A DNA stretch of 64,000 nt from Paenibacillus fonticola DSM 21315 (GTDB taxonomy: Bacteria; Bacillota; Bacilli; Paenibacillales; Paenibacillaceae): contig NZ_KB907253.1 of NCBI RefSeq assembly GCF_000381905.1, positions 62,001-126,000 of the forward strand. Reading direction: 5' to 3'. The translations under genes and the position numbers were made by a program. The notes under the pieces were generated by a model. It was given only the letters and a program-made list of their open reading frames with translations. It had not been told where the DNA came from and searched no databases. Shown piece by piece: positions 24,506 to 33,132 of this stretch (position 1 is its first letter; every line of letters begins with the position of its first letter).

Positions 24506-25351
24506 TCAGGAATCGGGCAATTTCTGCTGGCGTTTCCGGGAGGCCCGGGGGGAGTGGCCGGTCACCTTCTTGAACATTTTGGAGAATAGGAAAGGATCGG
24601 TATAACCTACAGAGCGGGAGACGTCACTGACGGTAAGATCGGGATTGCGAAGCAGTTCAACTGCCCGATTCATCCGGTATTCCAGCAAAAAGGTTTGCAG
24701 AGAGACGCCAAATTGCGCTTTGAACAAACCGGATAAATAAGTACGGTCCAGCCCGACGGAACGGGCGATATCCATTACGCTAATTTTTTGACTGTAGCTG
24801 CTTTCAATCCATTCTATCGCTTTGCGCACATAAACCTCTTTCGGATGGGAGGCCTTTGCTTCTGGAACAGACGGGGGAGAAGCGGAGATCAGCTCAGCCA
24901 TCAGGCGGTAAATCATGCTCTGAATAAGCACATCGCCCCCCTGCTCTGTGCGCGCAAGGGCAAAATCATCATAAAAGTTTTCCATTGTGCGGCTGCAAGA
25001 ATGAAAAATGGGATGGTATAGAGATAAATTAGCACGCTGCATTAATGATTTAGCATGCAGTCCGCGAAATCCGAACCAGGAATAAGTCCAGGGTTCTTCC
25101 GCATCCGCCTCATAATATACAAGCGTATCCGGCGGGATGAGGAAGCCGTGTCCTGTCGTCAGTTCATACGTCCGTTCATGCACACGAAACTGCCCAGAGC
25201 CTTTATGGATGTAGTGGATAATATAGCAGTCACGCAGACCGGGTCCCCAGGTATGGCCGGACAGGCATTCTTCTTTTCCAAAAAACAGCAAATTCAAATC
25301 CATCTGATTCTGGGACGTCTCGTTAAAGTGAACGATGTCAATACGGCTCAT
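24506..25351 (-). CDS. AraC-family transcriptional regulator (melA-linked)
   Basis: About 281 aa from ATG 25351 (MSRIDIVHFNETSQNQ), which has AAGGGGG 10 nt upstream; an in-frame ATG at 25393 has none. The N-terminal AraC sugar-binding cupin (about 20-150) includes GPGLRDCYIIHYIHKGSGQF and PPDTLVYYEADAEEPW, the signature of MsmR/RafR-type regulators of alpha-galactoside use. Residues 180-275 hold the double helix-turn-helix (MDIARSVGLDRTYLSGLFK...VSDVSRSVGYTDPFLFSKMFK). Divergent from melA, it is its probable alpha-galactoside-responsive activator. Confidence 0.9.
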   Translation of the reverse strand: MSRIDIVHFNETSQNQMDLNLLFFGKEECLSGHTWGPGLRDCYIIHYIHKGSGQFRVHERTYELTTGHGFLIPPDTLVYYEADAEEPWTYSWFGFRGLHAKSLMQRANLSLYHPIFHSCSRTMENFYDDFALARTEQGGDVLIQSMIYRLMAELISASPPSVPEAKASHPKEVYVRKAIEWIESSYSQKISVMDIARSVGLDRTYLSGLFKAQFGVSLQTFLLEYRMNRAVELLRNPDLTVSDVSRSVGYTDPFLFSKMFKKVTGHSPRASRKRQQKLPDS

Positions 25352-25391
25352 AGCTTGCAGTCCCCCTTGGTCATCTTCTGCTGATATATGC

Positions 25392-25458
25392 ATTATAACA
25401 GGTTCGTTGCCGGATACAAACGGATTAGGTGAATTATGAAATGGGATTATGACAGGTT
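25392..25458. promoter_or_regulatory. Direct repeats between the AraC regulator and melA
   Basis: ATTATAACAGGTT (25392-25404) and ATTATGACAGGTT (25446-25458) differ at one base, point the same way and are 54 bp apart, close to five helical turns. Direct repeats of this sort are typical AraC/MelR/MsmR sites. Confidence 0.55.
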
Positions 25459-25543
25459 TAAACGGGAAAGAGCCATGTTCATTCGATCGCCTTGAGCTTA
25501 TAGTTAAGGTACATTTATGCGAATAATGGAGGCGATGATCACC

Positions 25544-26842
25544 ATGTCCAAAATTACGTTTATGGGTGCAGGCAGCACTGTTTTTGTCAAAAACGTCCTC
25601 GGAGATGTCATGCTAACGGAAGCACTGCAAGGCTTTGAACTGGCTTTATATGATATTGATATGGAGCGGCTGACGGATTCGGAAAATTTGTTGAACAGCC
25701 TTAAGCAATCACTCGGCAGCACCTGTGTGGTCAAGGCTTATACAGATCGCAAGGAAGCACTGCGCGGAGCAAAGTACGTTATCAATGCAATTCAAGTGGG
25801 AGGTTACGATCCCTGCACGATTACGGATTTTGAAATCCCGAAAAAATACGGTCTGCGGCAGACGATCGCCGACACCTTGGGAATTGGCGGAATCTTCCGC
25901 AACCTGCGGACGATTCCGGTTATGCTTGATTTTGCCAGGGATATGCAGGAGGTGTGCCCGGACGCCTGGTTCCTCAATTATACGAACCCGATGGCTGTGC
26001 TGACGAATGTGATGAATACAGCAGGCGGTATTAAAACAGTCGGATTATGTCATAGCGTACAACAATGTGTACCCGGGTTGTTTGAAGCGCTCGGCTTGAG
26101 CGAAGAAGGGCTGGAAACGAAAATTGCCGGGATCAATCATATGGCCTGGCTGCTGGAAGTGAAGCGGGACGGCAAGGACCTGTATCCGGAAATCCGCCGG
26201 CTTGCTGCCGAGAAGCAAAAGGAAAAGCATCATGATATGGTGCGCTTTGAACTGATGCTGCGTTTCGGCTATTACGTGACGGAATCCTCGGAGCATAACG
26301 CCGAATATCATCCGTATTTTATAAAACGCAATTATCCGGAGCTGATTGAACGCTTCAATATTCCGCTGGATGAATATCCGCGGCGCTGTATCGCCCAGAT
26401 CGAAGGCTGGAAGGAGCAGCGGGAGAAGCTGTTTGCCAGTGAAAACATCGAGCATACTCGCAGTCTGGAATACGCCTCGTATATACTGGAAGCGATGGAG
26501 ACGAACCGGCCATACAAAATCGGCGGCAACGTGATGAACACGGGCCTCATTACCAACCTGCCAGCGGAGGCATGTGTAGAGGTGCCATGTCTTGTAGATG
26601 CTGCTGGTATTACGCCAACCTATGTGGGCGCCCTGCCGCCACAGCTCGCCGCACTGAACCGGACGAATATCAATACGCAGCTGCTGACGATCGAAGCTGC
26701 CGTTACCGGGAAAAAGGAGCATATCTATCATGCTGCCCTGCTTGACCCGCATACAGCTGCCGAGCTCTCGATTGACGATATCGTAGCTATGTGCGATGAC
26801 TTGATCGAAGCCCATGGAGACTGGCTGCCAAAGTTCAAATAA
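25544..26842 (+). CDS. melA: GH4 alpha-galactosidase
   Basis: This 432-aa cytoplasmic enzyme hydrolyses alpha-galactosides such as melibiose by the GH4 redox mechanism, needing NAD+ and a divalent metal. I chose ATG 25544, 11 nt after TGGAGG, giving MSKITFMGAGSTVFVKNVLGD, which aligns with E. coli MelA. Family marks are the N-terminal NAD-binding GAGST, the adenine-side DIDMERL, ADTLGIGGIFR, LNYTNPMAV, the metal-binding GLCHSVQ (about residue 170) and NHMAW. The tail HGDWLPKF also matches MelA. It is single, divergent from its AraC regulator; no permease gene is adjacent. Confidence 0.93.
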   Translation: MSKITFMGAGSTVFVKNVLGDVMLTEALQGFELALYDIDMERLTDSENLLNSLKQSLGSTCVVKAYTDRKEALRGAKYVINAIQVGGYDPCTITDFEIPKKYGLRQTIADTLGIGGIFRNLRTIPVMLDFARDMQEVCPDAWFLNYTNPMAVLTNVMNTAGGIKTVGLCHSVQQCVPGLFEALGLSEEGLETKIAGINHMAWLLEVKRDGKDLYPEIRRLAAEKQKEKHHDMVRFELMLRFGYYVTESSEHNAEYHPYFIKRNYPELIERFNIPLDEYPRRCIAQIEGWKEQREKLFASENIEHTRSLEYASYILEAMETNRPYKIGGNVMNTGLITNLPAEACVEVPCLVDAAGITPTYVGALPPQLAALNRTNINTQLLTIEAAVTGKKEHIYHAALLDPHTAAELSIDDIVAMCDDLIEAHGDWLPKFK

Positions 26843-26898
26843 AAAATAACCCATTGTGCTGGCCGGCTGATACCGGACGGACACTTTAAAATAAGCAG

Positions 26899-26946
26899 AA
26901 AGGGACTCCCTTAAGCTCGGATGGCGAGCGGGGAGCCCCTTTTTCT
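26899..26946 (+). terminator. Terminator after melA
   Basis: The left arm AAAGGGACTCCC pairs with GGGGAGCCCCTTT (imperfectly near the base), with inner GCTCG/CGAGC pairing, and is followed by TTTTCT. Confidence 0.75.
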
Positions 26947-26956
26947 ATTCTGCGTA

Positions 26957-28225
26957 CTATGGATTGTTTATTAAAAATCTCACGATTTCATATTTCGATT
27001 TATAGGCGAGAGATACGACGGATTGCTCTTTCCCCGTAGTTAAATCATACTGCCGAATTTCTCTGGTCCGGTTTTCAGGCGCATTTTTGACAAAGTCGTA
27101 TAGTACATATAGAGAATGGGAATCCTCGTCCGGCTGTATGGCTGAAATGATCCCGCGTTCTTCTTCTATTTTCTGAACCAGAGCTGGGGGCTGCTCCAGA
27201 CGAAAAGTTTGAGATGGCTTCAACTGCTCATCCAGCACGGCGATTTGTCCCGTTTCGGAAATAATGTACAGTTGATGGTCATGAACAAATGCCGTGTTAA
27301 ACATAAAAGGCTCCTCCGGCACTTTAATTTCTTGCTCCAGTTCCCCGGTTTTCGGGTCGATCACTTGGATTAGCAAGCTGGGTCCGTATCCGGTTGAATC
27401 ATTCGAAATCATGAATACAAGCAGCTTATCTCGAAAATATTGGAAAGAGGAGCCGTTCCCGCCGCCGGCAAGGAATATTTCCTGGTCTGGGTCGTTCCCC
27501 GCTAAATTATGATTGTCCAAAGGATAATTCACTAGCAGCTTATTGCTTGGCAGATCGATAACATATATGCCTATGGCGTTGTTTTTTCCGTTCATATACA
27601 GCACATAGGCTTGCTCATCGAGAATTATGCTTGACTCAAAATAACCTGGAAGCTTGATATGCCCAAAGACTTGCTGATCCGGGTTCCAATATACATAATC
27701 GTTCGAATACTCGTTTGGCGAGTAATCCGGGTGGGTTCCCATATTTACAGTGAAACTTAAATACCCCTGCGAGCTTCGCAAAAAGTTCGATCCGATTTGC
27801 CGATCTGGCCCGTATATAGAAGGGCCGTAGTAAGAATCCACATCACCGGACTTATGTATGACAAAATGGTGGTTCTGGCGCTCGGAAGCAATATAAATAT
27901 CATCATTTAACCTTGCCGTAAAATCCAATTTTTTGCCTTTGGCCAGATTCAAGTTTTGTAACACTTGGCCTTTGGCATCGTAAGCAACGAGGTCAGCGCC
28001 TTCCTCGAGAATGTTGGAATACATGACAAGGTAACGGGCACCGTTCATTTTGAACAACTGCTTGTCCAGGCCAAAGGAAATGGCCTCATTGGATTCGGAA
28101 GACAGTTGAATGCCTGCCTCGGGCTTGGAATCGGATTGGCGAACATACAGAAATATAGAGAGAAGAAGGATAATGACAATAAGTAATATGAGGCTGGAAA
28201 TTTTAAAATATTTGAGTCTAAGCAT
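26957..28225 (-). CDS. Membrane-anchored protein of unknown function, beta-propeller-like
   Basis: This 422-aa protein starts at ATG 28225 after TAGGAG. One N-terminal membrane helix (about 9-29, rich in Leu/Ile) anchors a large extracytoplasmic part. The rest shows repeated short beta-type segments with the pattern hydrophobic-D-x-x-T/S-G/N-K (for example VIDPKTGELEQEI, YDLTTGKEQSVV, VIDLPSNKLLVN), which suggests a WD40/PQQ-like propeller. No enzyme motif was seen. It lies convergent with melA and upstream of nothing obvious, so its partner is unknown. Confidence 0.7.
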   Translation of the reverse strand: MLRLKYFKISSLILLIVIILLLSIFLYVRQSDSKPEAGIQLSSESNEAISFGLDKQLFKMNGARYLVMYSNILEEGADLVAYDAKGQVLQNLNLAKGKKLDFTARLNDDIYIASERQNHHFVIHKSGDVDSYYGPSIYGPDRQIGSNFLRSSQGYLSFTVNMGTHPDYSPNEYSNDYVYWNPDQQVFGHIKLPGYFESSIILDEQAYVLYMNGKNNAIGIYVIDLPSNKLLVNYPLDNHNLAGNDPDQEIFLAGGGNGSSFQYFRDKLLVFMISNDSTGYGPSLLIQVIDPKTGELEQEIKVPEEPFMFNTAFVHDHQLYIISETGQIAVLDEQLKPSQTFRLEQPPALVQKIEEERGIISAIQPDEDSHSLYVLYDFVKNAPENRTREIRQYDLTTGKEQSVVSLAYKSKYEIVRFLINNP

Positions 28226-28284
28226 GAATACAACTCCTATTACAGGATGATTTCAGCAGGATGAACAAACAAGCGTAATGTTTT

Positions 28285-28330
28285 TGATTAAAATTAGCCA
28301 GTGAAGAAATGCTCATCGACACTGGCTAAT
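28285..28330 (-). terminator. Terminator of the YiiX-like gene
   Basis: ATTAGCCAGTG (28293) pairs perfectly with CACTGGCTAAT (28320). On the minus strand it is followed by TTTAATC. Confidence 0.75.
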
Positions 28331-28349
28331 CATGCATAACATACTAGCG

Positions 28350-29111
28350 TTAGTTGCTATAATATATTATAGTATTGCCGGATTTTGCGATTTCCATCGG
28401 CGTAACGATAGGATCAATTGTAATGTAATCTACATCGATCCCTTGCGTTTTCCACGCTTTCCAAACTAGCTGCGAGCAATAAAAAGCATCTTCTCTCCAA
28501 GGGTTAATAAAGATCCAGTTATACGGTTTGCCGACTTGGTTTTGCGCATAGGTGGCAGCGGCTGAATATTGGCTGCCCGTCGCTCCTTTAACGCTCATGG
28601 CGTATACTTTGGTTCTCGATCCCCAGTCATTCGTATGCAGCTGCACGCCGTCCGCAGGGAAGGCTTCTACGGTTTTAATGTTGCCATTGGCTACGATTGC
28701 GGCATGTCCTGGATAGCCAAAGTCAATTCCCCAGGAGCTGGCGTTGTAGGCGACGAGGATGTCACCATAAGTCCCCAGAGTGCTTGCGGCTAATGCATAA
28801 GTCTGAAAGTGATTTGCCGCATGAATACCGAGTTCCCCTAATGTTCCCTTTTTGGCGGCGGCGGAAATTAACTGTTGATCCGCTTTAGCTTTTTCGTCCA
28901 GAGCACCAGACTCAATAAGTTCGATCTCTTCTTGGAAGTGCTGGTTTACTTTTTCAATATCCTGCTCCGACATACCGGCCTTTCTCATTTCCGAAATTGC
29001 GTTTGCTGACAACCCTGAGGAAACTTCGGCAGCATTTACTTGCATTACAGGAAGTAATAACAGAGCTGAGAGTAGTGCAATGGATAACGATTTTTTCATA
29101 AATCTCTTCAT
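28350..29111 (-). CDS. Secreted YiiX/NlpC-P60-like cysteine hydrolase
   Basis: About 253 aa from ATG 29111, which has GGGAGG 9 nt upstream; the open frame extends far further but has no start signal. The N-terminus MKRFMKKSLSIALLSALLLL with cleavage near VNAAE is a signal peptide. Residues 30-85 are a helical pro-like segment (SANAISEMRKAGMSEQDIEK). The catalytic part has His in YPGHAAIVANG (about residue 142) and Cys in DAFYCSQLVWKAW (about 220). This YiiX/YebB-like class of permuted NlpC/P60 hydrolases acts on peptidoglycan or amide bonds outside the cell. In bacilli such proteins often stand alone, as here. Confidence 0.85.
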   Translation of the reverse strand: MKRFMKKSLSIALLSALLLLPVMQVNAAEVSSGLSANAISEMRKAGMSEQDIEKVNQHFQEEIELIESGALDEKAKADQQLISAAAKKGTLGELGIHAANHFQTYALAASTLGTYGDILVAYNASSWGIDFGYPGHAAIVANGNIKTVEAFPADGVQLHTNDWGSRTKVYAMSVKGATGSQYSAAATYAQNQVGKPYNWIFINPWREDAFYCSQLVWKAWKTQGIDVDYITIDPIVTPMEIAKSGNTIIYYSN

Positions 29112-29354
29112 TTGCAAAACCTCCCAATTTAGGAAATGATAGTTTACCATTTTCATCCTATCATATCCATATCGTCGAAGTAAGGGGAAAAATGCCGTCG
29201 AAGTACAGGCTGCCATGAGAGATTTTATAGCGATTTTCAATGTGGTGTACGTAATAAACTTCCCAGAAAGAAAGCGATCGTACCAAAGAAAGACTTCTAA
29301 AAAAGCCTCTAAACAAAGATTATGAACAAAGCCTCTAAACAAAGCTAAGACTTC

Positions 29355-29404
29355 AAATGAAAAAAGCCTCACCCCTCTTGAAGAATATACAAGGGAGTGA
29401 AGCT
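29355..29404 (-). terminator. Terminator of the MBOAT operon
   Basis: On the minus strand AGCTTCACTCCCTTG pairs with CAAGAGGGGTGAGGCT (one bulge) and is followed by TTTTTT. Confidence 0.8.
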
Positions 29405-29410
29405 GCTCAA

Positions 29411-29596
29411 CTAAAAATTCATATAGATAAATTCCTGCGTTTCACCAGAAAAGAACAAGATGCCTATGACGATAGCTATAATAACTATAGCTCCACCGAC
29501 CGCTGTTCCCAGCATCATCAGTGCTCGGCCGACCCGATGGCTGAGGCGGTTGGCTTTGGCTTTAGCGAACTTGGCGCTACGAGTTTGTAATTCCAT
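29411..29596 (-). CDS. Small single-helix membrane protein, last gene of MBOAT operon
   Basis: A 61-aa protein starting at ATG 29596, inside the last codons of the SGNH gene (20-bp overlap), so translational coupling is likely. A basic N-terminus (MELQTRSAKFAKAKANRLSH) is followed by one long helix (about 27-48) and a short outer tail. The operon terminator lies directly after it. The overlap, membrane helix and position suggest an accessory subunit of the acyltransferase complex, by analogy with small membrane proteins such as DltX in dlt operons. The sequence family is not recognised. Confidence 0.65.
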   Translation of the reverse strand: MELQTRSAKFAKAKANRLSHRVGRALMMLGTAVGGAIVIIAIVIGILFFSGETQEFIYMNF

Positions 29597-30737
29597 ATTG
29601 CTTCAGCTTCTTATAGAGAATTTCGCCGAACATTTTATTCCCTTCATCGAGCATATGGGACGGGTCGCGATAAAGTTCGTGCGGAATCGTATTGTTCTTC
29701 TCTTTGTTGAACTCGATATACGGATAGCCTCTGGATTCGATCAACTCCTGATAGGCCCCCATCACTTTGTTGTAATCGTCCCAATTCAGCAGCTTCTTCT
29801 TGTTAAGGTGCTCTTTATTCAGCGGGGCCGAATAGAAGACGGCCTGCTTATTATGCTCCTGCAGCAGATCGAGCGTCTTCCCGATCATGAATATGCCGAA
29901 GCTGTGGTCTTTATCAAACGGTTTGTTCCAAACATAGAGCTGTTTGAAATGTTCGTCGATTTCTTCTTTATGTTTGTCCTGCATTTTATCGTAGGCTGTG
30001 TACATCGGAGCATAGCTCGGTGTCACGCCATTTTTCTTGTCCTGCTCATTTTTGATTTCCCGGCGGATTTTCTCCATCGGAGTACGCGTTTTGAACAGCT
30101 TGTAGCTGATAACGTCGCGGTCATGGAACAGCGTCCACTTGCTCAAGAAATTGGACGTGGCCCAATTATGGATTTCGCTAGGAAGCGACTGGCGATTTTT
30201 ATCGGGGAAATCATTCAGCCAGCTCCGTGGAATATTTTGATCCAATTTTGTAATAAGCGACGGGTAAACCGTTACGTTAGGCTCATTATCGGAGACGACA
30301 GCAATGCCGTAGTTGATTTCATATACGACATAATCAATTTCATCGATAATCGAAGCGAGCACGGCATAGGTCTCCGTAAATCGGCCGCCCGTAAGGCCCA
30401 GATTGAGGACCCGCTGGTCTTTGAGATGAACCTGGAGAACGCCGGCAGAGGTGTTGGCACCCTTCATCACAGTCGTTCCGAATACGGTGGATGGCCCGAA
30501 TAGCCCCACTACCTTCTTGCCGTCATCAGGCTGTTCTTTTAAATACTCGATCCATAAAGGCGTATAAACGATAGAGTCGTAAGCCGGGACACGAAGCTCC
30601 TTCGTTGCGTGCGTAACGACATCCTGTTTCATTTGATCTACAATCGGGGAAGCTCCATCGCTAAGTCCGATCAAGCCTGCAATGGCAAGAGAGACCATCA
30701 TGACGGACACCGTCTTGTTCAGAAAAAAATTAGTCAT
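29577..30737 (-). CDS. SGNH/DltD-like acyl-transfer protein
   Basis: This 386-aa protein starts at ATG 30737. An N-terminal anchor (about 8-26) is followed by an extracytoplasmic domain with a Ser motif in LFGPSTVFGT (about residue 82) and a C-terminal DPSHM (about 363) carrying the Asp and His of an SGNH hydrolase triad. The arrangement resembles DltD and AlgJ/AlgX-type proteins that pass acyl groups from an MBOAT protein to a surface polymer. It follows the MBOAT gene by 38 bp and overlaps the small gene behind it. The target polymer is not evident; no dltA/dltC-like carrier genes are nearby. Confidence 0.8.
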   Translation of the reverse strand: MTNFFLNKTVSVMMVSLAIAGLIGLSDGASPIVDQMKQDVVTHATKELRVPAYDSIVYTPLWIEYLKEQPDDGKKVVGLFGPSTVFGTTVMKGANTSAGVLQVHLKDQRVLNLGLTGGRFTETYAVLASIIDEIDYVVYEINYGIAVVSDNEPNVTVYPSLITKLDQNIPRSWLNDFPDKNRQSLPSEIHNWATSNFLSKWTLFHDRDVISYKLFKTRTPMEKIRREIKNEQDKKNGVTPSYAPMYTAYDKMQDKHKEEIDEHFKQLYVWNKPFDKDHSFGIFMIGKTLDLLQEHNKQAVFYSAPLNKEHLNKKKLLNWDDYNKVMGAYQELIESRGYPYIEFNKEKNNTIPHELYRDPSHMLDEGNKMFGEILYKKLKQYGITNS

Positions 30738-30775
30738 CGATAATCCTCACTTTCATTGTGTTCAGTCATTCATTT

Positions 30776-31969
30776 CTACCGCAAGCCCAGCAGTCGAAGC
30801 ATGAGGTTCCAGCCGTCCACGATCGGCAGAATGAAGAACGTCCGGCTGATCGTCACCCCAAAGAAAGTAATCAGAATGGCGATCGCCGTCGTCCCTGGCT
30901 TAAGCCATTTCGGGACAGGCTTTAGTCTAGGCTTGATTTGCTTCACATGGAAGCGGTGGATACAGAGCATGGCGCCATGGAACATTCCCCAGACAACGAA
31001 ATTCCATGCCGCTCCATGCCAAAGGCCGGAAACAGTCATCGTAGCCATTAGATTCAAATACACCCGCGGAGCAGCTACCCGGCTTCCGCCGAGCGGGAAA
31101 TACACATAGCGGGTGAGCCAGGAGCCGAGCGAAATATGCCAACGGTTCCAGAACTCCGCGATGCTGCGCGCCAAATATGGGAAGCGGAAGTTCTCCGGTA
31201 CGACGATGCCGAACAAACGGGCAGTACCGATCGCAATGTCCGAATAACCTGAGAAATCAAAGTATATGACAAAAGTATAGGCGATCAGAGAAATCCATAG
31301 CGTGGCCGTATCGGCTCCGGCAATCCCGGCTTTGGAGTAAACCGGCTGAGCGAGCAGATCGATCGATCCGGCGAGCACAAGCTTCTTGAACATCCCAAAT
31401 CCAATTCGGGTGATCCCGATCATGATATGGTCGATGTGAAATTTCGCTTTAAGCTGTGGATAGAACACTTGAAATTGCTTGATCGGCCCGGCTACCATCG
31501 TCGGGAAAAAGAAGATGAACGACAATAGCCCTTCCGGTCTGTGCTCCGGCAAATTCCCGCGCTTGCGTTCCACCAAGTAATGAATAAGCTCAAACGTAAA
31601 ATAAGAAATCCCTAAAGGGAGGACGATTTGCTCCGCTTTCGGGAAAAACGGCTGATGCATAAATGCAAACAAGTCATTTAATGTATCCAGCATCATATTC
31701 GTATACTTGAAATAACCGAGCACGAGAATGACCCCGATGATTGCAGCCGGGTAAATCCAGCGTTTACTCCACTTGGCAGCAGCCTTGACGACGATAATTG
31801 CAATGACGACCTCGGCCAGCAGCAGGAGCAGATAGGAGCCTGCATAGTAGTAATAAAAAGTGACGCCAGCAGCGAACAGCACCCAGGGTCTGATCCGGTG
31901 CGGCATAATGTGATACGTGACGACGGCCGCGAGTACGAACAGCCAGTAAATCCAATCTGTATAAATCAT
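30776..31969 (-). CDS. MBOAT-family O-acyltransferase (DltB/AlgI-like)
   Basis: A 397-aa integral membrane protein with about ten helices. Motifs include IYFDFSGYSDIAIG, FRFPYLARSIAEFWNRWHI, SLGSWLTRYVYFPLGG and the catalytic-His segment SGLWHGAAWNF (about residue 330), all diagnostic of membrane-bound O-acyltransferases of the AlgI/DltB/PatA branch. It moves acyl (usually acetyl) groups across the membrane onto surface polysaccharide together with an SGNH partner, encoded next. The start ATG 31969 has only a modest GGTGG upstream. It is the first gene of a three-gene leftward operon. Confidence 0.9.
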   Translation of the reverse strand: MIYTDWIYWLFVLAAVVTYHIMPHRIRPWVLFAAGVTFYYYYAGSYLLLLLAEVVIAIIVVKAAAKWSKRWIYPAAIIGVILVLGYFKYTNMMLDTLNDLFAFMHQPFFPKAEQIVLPLGISYFTFELIHYLVERKRGNLPEHRPEGLLSFIFFFPTMVAGPIKQFQVFYPQLKAKFHIDHIMIGITRIGFGMFKKLVLAGSIDLLAQPVYSKAGIAGADTATLWISLIAYTFVIYFDFSGYSDIAIGTARLFGIVVPENFRFPYLARSIAEFWNRWHISLGSWLTRYVYFPLGGSRVAAPRVYLNLMATMTVSGLWHGAAWNFVVWGMFHGAMLCIHRFHVKQIKPRLKPVPKWLKPGTTAIAILITFFGVTISRTFFILPIVDGWNLMLRLLGLR

Positions 31970-32300
31970 AATATTTCGTTTCCACCATCCAAGTTGAATA
32001 CTTCCTCTATGATTACTATTACTGCTTGTTCATGATAGCACAAGATCAAAGTATCCGGTTATATCAAAATTCGCTAAATACTCCAAAATACTGGAATATG
32101 CACATGCGCCAGTATACAAAATTCGCCAATTTACAGTGTATTTCCTTCTTTTTTTGCAGAAAAAAAGTTGGATCCGGGTCAATAGATTAGACGCAATTCC
32201 CTTGTGAAAGTTTCCGATATTCGCACCGCCATGACTGGGATTTGCACTAAAACTGCCCGGGTTGCATACAATACGGGTAATTCGTCCAGGAGGTGGAGCC
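31970..32300. other. Divergent MBOAT/tgl intergenic region
   Basis: This 331-bp region contains a short inverted repeat (ATACTGG/CCAGTAT near 32085-32120) and a T-rich tract at 32148, but no gene. The right end holds a sigma-K-like box (separate entry). Promoters for the leftward operon are expected here but none was clear. Confidence 0.5.
32265..32273 (+). promoter_or_regulatory. Candidate sigma-K -10 box for tgl
   Basis: CATACAATA matches the sigma-K -10 consensus CATANNNTA exactly. An AC dinucleotide lies 17 bp upstream (32246), near the expected -35 position. Late mother-cell expression is the known pattern for tgl in Bacillus subtilis. Confidence 0.5.
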
Positions 32301-33035
32301 GTGATTGTTACAATGAATATGGGAGCTGGTCGGCTGGACCGGATTGCCTCGCCGGAATTGTACGGGATCATCATTGACCAGAAAAGATTGAATCGGGCGG
32401 TTCACGTCTATCGCCTGCCGGAGCAGCTTGATTTTGAGCTGCGTCTAAGAGCGGCGATCGTGAAGGCTGCAAAGGACTTTAACGCCAGTGGAGCCAAATT
32501 CGCCACCTTCAAAAACTCAAGGGCCAATGAGCATTACTGGACACGCTTGCCTAACGGAGGCTTTCAGCTTAAGGAGGCGGCGCAGCCTTCGGAAGCGATT
32601 GCCGATATTTTTAATAACGGCTACAGATATGCTATGGAGTGTGCTACGGCGATGGTTGTTATCCTTTATAAAGGGGTGCTGGAAACAATCGGTGCCGGGG
32701 CGTTCAATAACCATTTTCAAAACCTTGTGCTTTATGATTGGGAATATGATAGTGATCTGCGGCTGATTCAGGCACAGCAGGCTGCCGCTGGCGATGTCGT
32801 TTATTTCGAGAATCCGGATTACAATCCGAAAACACCTGAATGGCAAGGAGAGAACGCAATTTTGCTCGACAATAACTTGTATTTTGGCCATGGGATAGGC
32901 ATTACTTCCGCGAGCGCTATCATAGAATCGCTAAATAGAAGAAGGATACCGGGTAGTACGACGACGGCTTTTTTGTCCGATCTGATCGTCCATCCCGATT
33001 TTGAATATATCCGCCAGCTTGGGGGCCGGGCTTAA
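32301..33035 (+). CDS. tgl: Spore coat protein-glutamine gamma-glutamyltransferase
   Basis: This 244-aa enzyme (245 in B. subtilis) cross-links coat proteins by forming glutamyl-lysine isopeptide bonds late in sporulation. The start GTG 32301 is 7 nt after AGGAGG; an earlier in-frame ATG at 32262 lies in the promoter region. Conserved features are LRAAIVKAAKDFNASGAKFA (residues 49-68), catalytic Cys114 in MECATAMVVI, LYDWEYD, and WQGENAILLDNNLYFGHGIG near 195-215. No signal peptide is present, as expected for a mother-cell protein. It is monocistronic and probably sigma-K controlled. Confidence 0.95.
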   Translation: MIVTMNMGAGRLDRIASPELYGIIIDQKRLNRAVHVYRLPEQLDFELRLRAAIVKAAKDFNASGAKFATFKNSRANEHYWTRLPNGGFQLKEAAQPSEAIADIFNNGYRYAMECATAMVVILYKGVLETIGAGAFNNHFQNLVLYDWEYDSDLRLIQAQQAAAGDVVYFENPDYNPKTPEWQGENAILLDNNLYFGHGIGITSASAIIESLNRRRIPGSTTTAFLSDLIVHPDFEYIRQLGGRA

Positions 33036-33132
33036 ACTTTGCATCTCATTACAATACAGCGAAAATTACTATACCAATAATTTAACGGGTTTGATACAAT
33101 GAATGAGAATTTACTGAGGGAGGTGTGTTTCT

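Noticed and set aside
29460-30503. 347-codon rightward frame opposite the SGNH gene
   Set aside because: Antisense shadow of a well-supported gene with SGNH motifs; no ribosome binding site.
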